From Aurantimonas sp. 22II-16-19i (GTDB lineage: Bacteria; Pseudomonadota; Alphaproteobacteria; Rhizobiales; Rhizobiaceae), in the NCBI RefSeq assembly GCF_002088275.1, contig NZ_AQQS01000021.1, forward strand, positions 40,721 through 104,720: 64,000 nucleotides of DNA, given 5' to 3'. Position 1 is the stretch's first letter, and each line of letters opens with the position of its first letter. The translations under genes and the position numbers were made by a program. This document shows positions 61,070-64,000 of the stretch, piece after piece. A model generated the notes under the pieces. It was given only the letters and a program-made list of their open reading frames with translations. It was not told the DNA's origin and did not search any database.

Positions 61070-61371
61070 CAGCCGAGCGGTTCGGCCTTGCCGGCCTCGA
61101 TCAGCTTCAGGTCGCGCTCGATCACCGTGACGGCCGAGAGCGCCTTGTGCCAGGCGGCGATGTGGGCGGAGCGGCCATGGGCGGCGAGCGCCTCGCGGCT
61201 CTCCCATTCCTCGTAGATGCGCACGAGACCCGGCTCGAGCAGGTCCTCGGCGAAGGAATAGACGATGCAGCCGTCCTCGGCCCGGGTCGCGGAGAGCACC
61301 CCCGCCGCCGCCTCGCGCAGGCTGGCGAGATCGGCTGCGGCAAGCCGCAGGATGCCGGAAACGATGATCAT
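61069..61371 (-). CDS. Antibiotic-biosynthesis-monooxygenase (ABM) domain protein
   Basis: Small dimeric alpha-beta barrel protein of 100 residues, related to YgiN-type quinol monooxygenases. It starts [20 protein letters not shown], followed by [40 protein letters not shown] and HIAAWHKAL, the standard ABM order. The substrate is unknown. It is wedged between rimM and trmD, with overlaps at both ends (ATGA with rimM, TGATG with trmD), so all three are translationally coupled. Confidence 0.88.
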   Translation of the reverse strand: MIIVSGILRLAAADLASLREAAAGVLSATRAEDGCIVYSFAEDLLEPGLVRIYEEWESREALAAHGRSAHIAAWHKALSAVTVIERDLKLIEAGKAEPLG

Positions 61372-62204
61372 CGGTCGTCCTCTCGTGTCTGGTGGCGGCG
61401 CGGCGACGCGCCTGCGTCTTCGCCCATCTCGTCTTTGCCCGCCGGATCTTCGCCCATCTCGTCGGCGTCGTCGTCGCTGTCGACGAGCCCCGCCGCGACC
61501 GGATCGACGCTGATCGTCCCCGCCTCCAGGTCGAGCCCGGGCACCGCGGCCTCGGAGAACGGGATCATCACCGTCGGCCCCTTCGGCGGGGCGATCTCCA
61601 GGATGTCGCCGGCGCCGAAATTGTGCACCGCGAAGACCCGGCCGATGAGCTCGCCATCGACCGCCCGCGCCTCGAGGCCGATCAGGTCCTCCAGATAGAA
61701 CTCGTCGTCGTCCTCGGTCTCGGGCAACAGCGAGCGGTCGACGAAGAGTTCGGTGCCGTTCAGCCGTTCGGCCTGGTTGCGGTCGGCGACTTCGGCGAAG
61801 CGCACCAGAAGCACGGTCTTCTGGGGCCGCGCGGCCTTCACCGTGTAGCGGTTGCCCTTGGCATCGTAGAGCGGGCCGTAGCGGCCGAAGGCCTCCGGCT
61901 CCTCGGTGAAGGACTTGACGCGGCACTCGCCGCGGATGCCGTGGGCGCCGCCGATGACGGCGAGGAGGACGGGCGTTGCCGGCCCGGCGGAGGGCTGGCC
62001 AGCCCCGGCGCCGGGCGAGGCGCCGGGTCCAGCACTGGGCCGAGTGTTGGGCGATGCGTCGCGATTGGTTGGTTTGGCAGGCAAAAGCGTCTTCGATCCC
62101 GTTGCTGTCGCTTGACCCGCCCGTCCCCTGTGCCGTCGCTGCGGCGCCGGAAGGGGTCGTCGGTTGCCGCTTGGGCGCGGCTCGCGAGCCTTTTTCGACG
62201 GCAT
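61368..62204 (-). CDS. rimM: Ribosome maturation factor RimM with extended termini
   Basis: Assembly factor for the head of the 30S subunit. The core (about residues 75-240) has [59 protein letters not shown] and the PRC barrel [20 protein letters not shown], then [20 protein letters not shown]. From the ATG at 62204 it has 278 residues. The first 75 are Pro/Arg/Ala/Gly-rich, and the last 37 are acidic with DEMGED twice. RimM is usually 165-200 residues. A TTG at 62084 would shorten it to 238. No start codon lies closer to the core, so some extension is real. Confidence 0.88.
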   Translation of the reverse strand: MPSKKAREPRPSGNRRPLPAPQRRHRGRAGQATATGSKTLLPAKPTNRDASPNTRPSAGPGASPGAGAGQPSAGPATPVLLAVIGGAHGIRGECRVKSFTEEPEAFGRYGPLYDAKGNRYTVKAARPQKTVLLVRFAEVADRNQAERLNGTELFVDRSLLPETEDDDEFYLEDLIGLEARAVDGELIGRVFAVHNFGAGDILEIAPPKGPTVMIPFSEAAVPGLDLEAGTISVDPVAAGLVDSDDDADEMGEDPAGKDEMGEDAGASPRRHQTREDDR

Positions 62205-62296
62205 AGACGGTTCCGGCGCCGCCGTCGACAGTCTCCTCATTCGTCGGCCTGCATCGCCCACCCGGCGACGGTCGCGCCGGGCGGCGGGGCCGGTGT

Positions 62297-63889
62297 TCAG
62301 GCCCCCCGGCTGTGCTTGACGCCGGGCGCGCCGGCTTCGCCGTCGGCCTCGGCATAGTGCCGGTGCTTGGCCTCGTACATCCGCTTGTCGGCGCGCTTCA
62401 CCGTCTCCTCGAGCCGCTCGAGCTGCAGCGACGTCGCGAGGCCCAGGGAGAAGGACAGGGGCGAGCCGGTGTAGAACTGGTTGTTGAGCTCGACCAGTTC
62501 CTCGATGTCGGCGATCATCTGCAGGCCCTCGGCCTCGCCGCTCGCCGGCAGCAGGATGACGAACTCGTCGCCGCCGATCCGCGCCGCGCAATGGGGCTTC
62601 TGCACGGCCTCGCGCAGCACCTCGCCGGCCCGGCGGAGCAGCGCGTCGCCGGCGGCGTGGCCGAGCGTGTCGTTGACCGCCTTCAGGCCGTTGAGGTCGG
62701 CGACGATCACCGTCACCGGCAGCGGCCCCTTGCGTTCGAGGCGGTTGAGTTCGTCGACGAAGAAGGAGCGGTTGTAGAGCTTGGTGAGGATGTCGTGCTT
62801 GCCGAGGAATTCCAGATAGGCCTCGGCCTTCTTGCGGGCGGTGATGTCGGTGAGCGCCACCTGCACCAGCGACCAGTCGTCCTCGCGTCCGGGAAACACC
62901 GAGAACTGCATGTGGACGTGCAGTCCCTCGCCGTCGAGGGCGTAGTTCACCACCTCGCGCTGCTGGAACAGCTGGCCGGACCAGAGATCGATGAGCTGCT
63001 CGCGAAAATGCGGCTCCATGTCGTCGCGAAACACTTCGCCGAGGCGGCTGAGGAGATCCGGCCGGTCCTTCGCGCGGAACAGCTCGAGGGTGTGGCGGTT
63101 GACGTCGAGGACGCGGATCTCGCTCATGCAGCGGAAGACGAATTCCGGATGCACGTCGAGGAAGGTGCGGAAGTCGCTGACGCCGCGCTCGCGCACCTCG
63201 TCCATGAGCGACTTGACGACGGAGAAGTCCTCGACCCAGAGCGAGATCGGCGAGTGCTCGAACAGCCCGCGGGCGAAGGCTTCGCTGGCCGCGAGCCGCC
63301 GGCGGCCCTCCTCGCCTTCGGTCACGTCCTCGGTCGACAGGATCACCCGGCCCCAGTCGTCCTCGTGGCCCGGCAGGATGCGGGCCTTCAGCAGGACGTC
63401 GAGGCGGCGGCCGGACAGCGTGTAGTTGACCGCCTGGCTCTCGAAGCCGTCGCTGCGTTCCCACAGCTGGCACAGTTCGCCCATATGGGAGGAGAGCATG
63501 TCGCGGGAAAAGACGACGTCGAGATTGGCGATGAGGTGCTCGGGACTGTCGGCCTCGAAGAGTTCGACGGTCTTGTCGTTCACGGCGATCACCCGGATCG
63601 ACAGGGCGGCCTGGCGCACGAGGTCCGGATGCGCCTCGAGATGGGCCCGGAGGTCGCTCACACCGTCCGCACGCCAGCCCTCGAGGAGCGTCTTGACGGC
63701 GCTGAAGTCTTCCAGCCAGAGCGGCAGGGGCGCCAGCTGGAAGACGTCGCCGATCGGGTCCGCCTCGTTTCGGGTGTCCTGGGGCATGGCTTCCATCGAA
63801 CGGGTATCCATGGCTCGGTCGCGGCGCGCTCGCCGAAGGGGGGGAAATCGAGACACGCCCGCGACCGGCTTCGATTCGTCGCTGGGCAT
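62297..63889 (-). CDS. Diguanylate cyclase with tandem PAS-like domains
   Basis: Predicted cytosolic c-di-GMP synthase of 530 residues with no membrane segment. Two related sensor domains are in tandem. The first (about 50-200) has PLWLEDFSAVKTLLEGWRAD and HPDLVRQAALSIRVIAVNDK. The second (about 210-350) has SLWVEDFSVVKSLMDEVRER and HPEFVFRCMSEIRVLDVNRH. They are followed by the GGDEF domain with HDILTKLYNRSFF, LNGLKAVNDTLGHAAGDALL and an intact ARIGGDEFVIL. The RxxD inhibitory site five residues before GGDEF is absent. An internal ATG at 63811 is an alternative start. It stands 92 bases upstream of rimM, a place more often held by rpsP. Confidence 0.92.
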   Translation of the reverse strand: MPSDESKPVAGVSRFPPLRRARRDRAMDTRSMEAMPQDTRNEADPIGDVFQLAPLPLWLEDFSAVKTLLEGWRADGVSDLRAHLEAHPDLVRQAALSIRVIAVNDKTVELFEADSPEHLIANLDVVFSRDMLSSHMGELCQLWERSDGFESQAVNYTLSGRRLDVLLKARILPGHEDDWGRVILSTEDVTEGEEGRRRLAASEAFARGLFEHSPISLWVEDFSVVKSLMDEVRERGVSDFRTFLDVHPEFVFRCMSEIRVLDVNRHTLELFRAKDRPDLLSRLGEVFRDDMEPHFREQLIDLWSGQLFQQREVVNYALDGEGLHVHMQFSVFPGREDDWSLVQVALTDITARKKAEAYLEFLGKHDILTKLYNRSFFVDELNRLERKGPLPVTVIVADLNGLKAVNDTLGHAAGDALLRRAGEVLREAVQKPHCAARIGGDEFVILLPASGEAEGLQMIADIEELVELNNQFYTGSPLSFSLGLATSLQLERLEETVKRADKRMYEAKHRHYAEADGEAGAPGVKHSRGA

Positions 63890-63950
63890 TCTTTCGACGT
63901 AATCCTTACCGTCGCGTTATGGAACAATAAACTTCTAAGCAATTGGTATC

Positions 63951-63986
63951 GAAAAACGAAACGGGCGGCGCCGGATGGCGCCGCCC
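63951..63986 (-). terminator. Intrinsic terminator of a minus-strand gene beyond the window
   Basis: A perfect ten-base stem (63963-63972 with 63977-63986, GGGCGGCGCC/GGCGCCGCCC) closes a four-base loop. On the minus strand it is followed by a T-rich tail (plus-strand A run at 63951-63960). It ends a transcript that enters from the right edge, so the diguanylate cyclase gene is not part of that transcript. Confidence 0.8.
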
Positions 63987-64000
63987 GCGGAAAGTCTGGC

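Overview
The window is high-GC chromosomal DNA from an alphaproteobacterium, most likely of the order Hyphomicrobiales (Rhizobiales). The order is suggested by the gene neighbourhoods fpg/enoyl-CoA hydratase/rpsT/dnaA, dnaN/recF, ihfB next to a LapA-domain gene and sppA, and lptC/lptA/lptB/rpoN/hpf/ptsN. A ROSE-like RNA thermometer ahead of an hsp20 gene, a LOV histidine kinase of the HisKA_2/HWE type and an intracellular PHB depolymerase fit the same group. No genus can be named from the sequence. I found no rRNA, tRNA, CRISPR array or intact insertion sequence.

Layout. 1-8.5 kb is the replication region: 3' part of fpg (mutM), enoyl-CoA hydratase, rpsT with a clear promoter and terminator, an 880-base AT-richer gap dense in GANTC sites, a rhodanese gene that overlaps dnaA, dnaA, dnaN, recF and a MoeB/ThiF-type adenylyltransferase. 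8.5-13.4 kb is mostly on the minus strand: a xanthine-type NCS2 permease, a REP-like inverted repeat, hsp20 with its three-hairpin leader, a LapA-domain protein, ihfB and sppA. 14-20.2 kb carries lptC-lptA-lptB, an AT-rich foreign-looking lipoprotein gene, rpoN, hpf and ptsN.

20.4-36.2 kb is a type VI secretion locus on the plus strand: vgrG, an unrecognised overlapping gene, an FHA protein (tagH), an OmpA-like protein, tssA, tssB, tssC, hcp, tssE, tssF, tssG and tssH/clpV. It encodes the sheath, tube, spike, baseplate and recycling ATPase. No tssJ, tssK, tssL or tssM lies in or beside it, so the membrane complex and TssK must come from elsewhere if the machine works. TssA has a duplicated C-terminal module.

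36.7-42.8 kb holds a lytic transglycosylase (MltB type), a crotonase-fold protein lacking both catalytic glutamates, and five small exported proteins of unknown function, one of them a 47-residue lipoprotein. 43.1-44.5 kb pairs pncA with a sirtuin (cobB), a likely nicotinamide-recycling pair. 45-49.9 kb is the conserved prkA-yeaH-spoVR stress triad. Next come a minus-strand gene that may join a nuclease-like region to a HEPN-like region, polA preceded by a short tandem repeat, the LOV histidine kinase, pyrF, a DUF1330 protein and a GNAT acetyltransferase.

57.8-64 kb holds phaZ, which carries a roughly 370-residue Ala/Lys/Glu/Pro-rich tail, then on the minus strand a PAS-PAS-GGDEF diguanylate cyclase and the overlapping set rimM / ABM-type monooxygenase / trmD. 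The window closes with a minus-strand terminator belonging to a gene beyond the edge.
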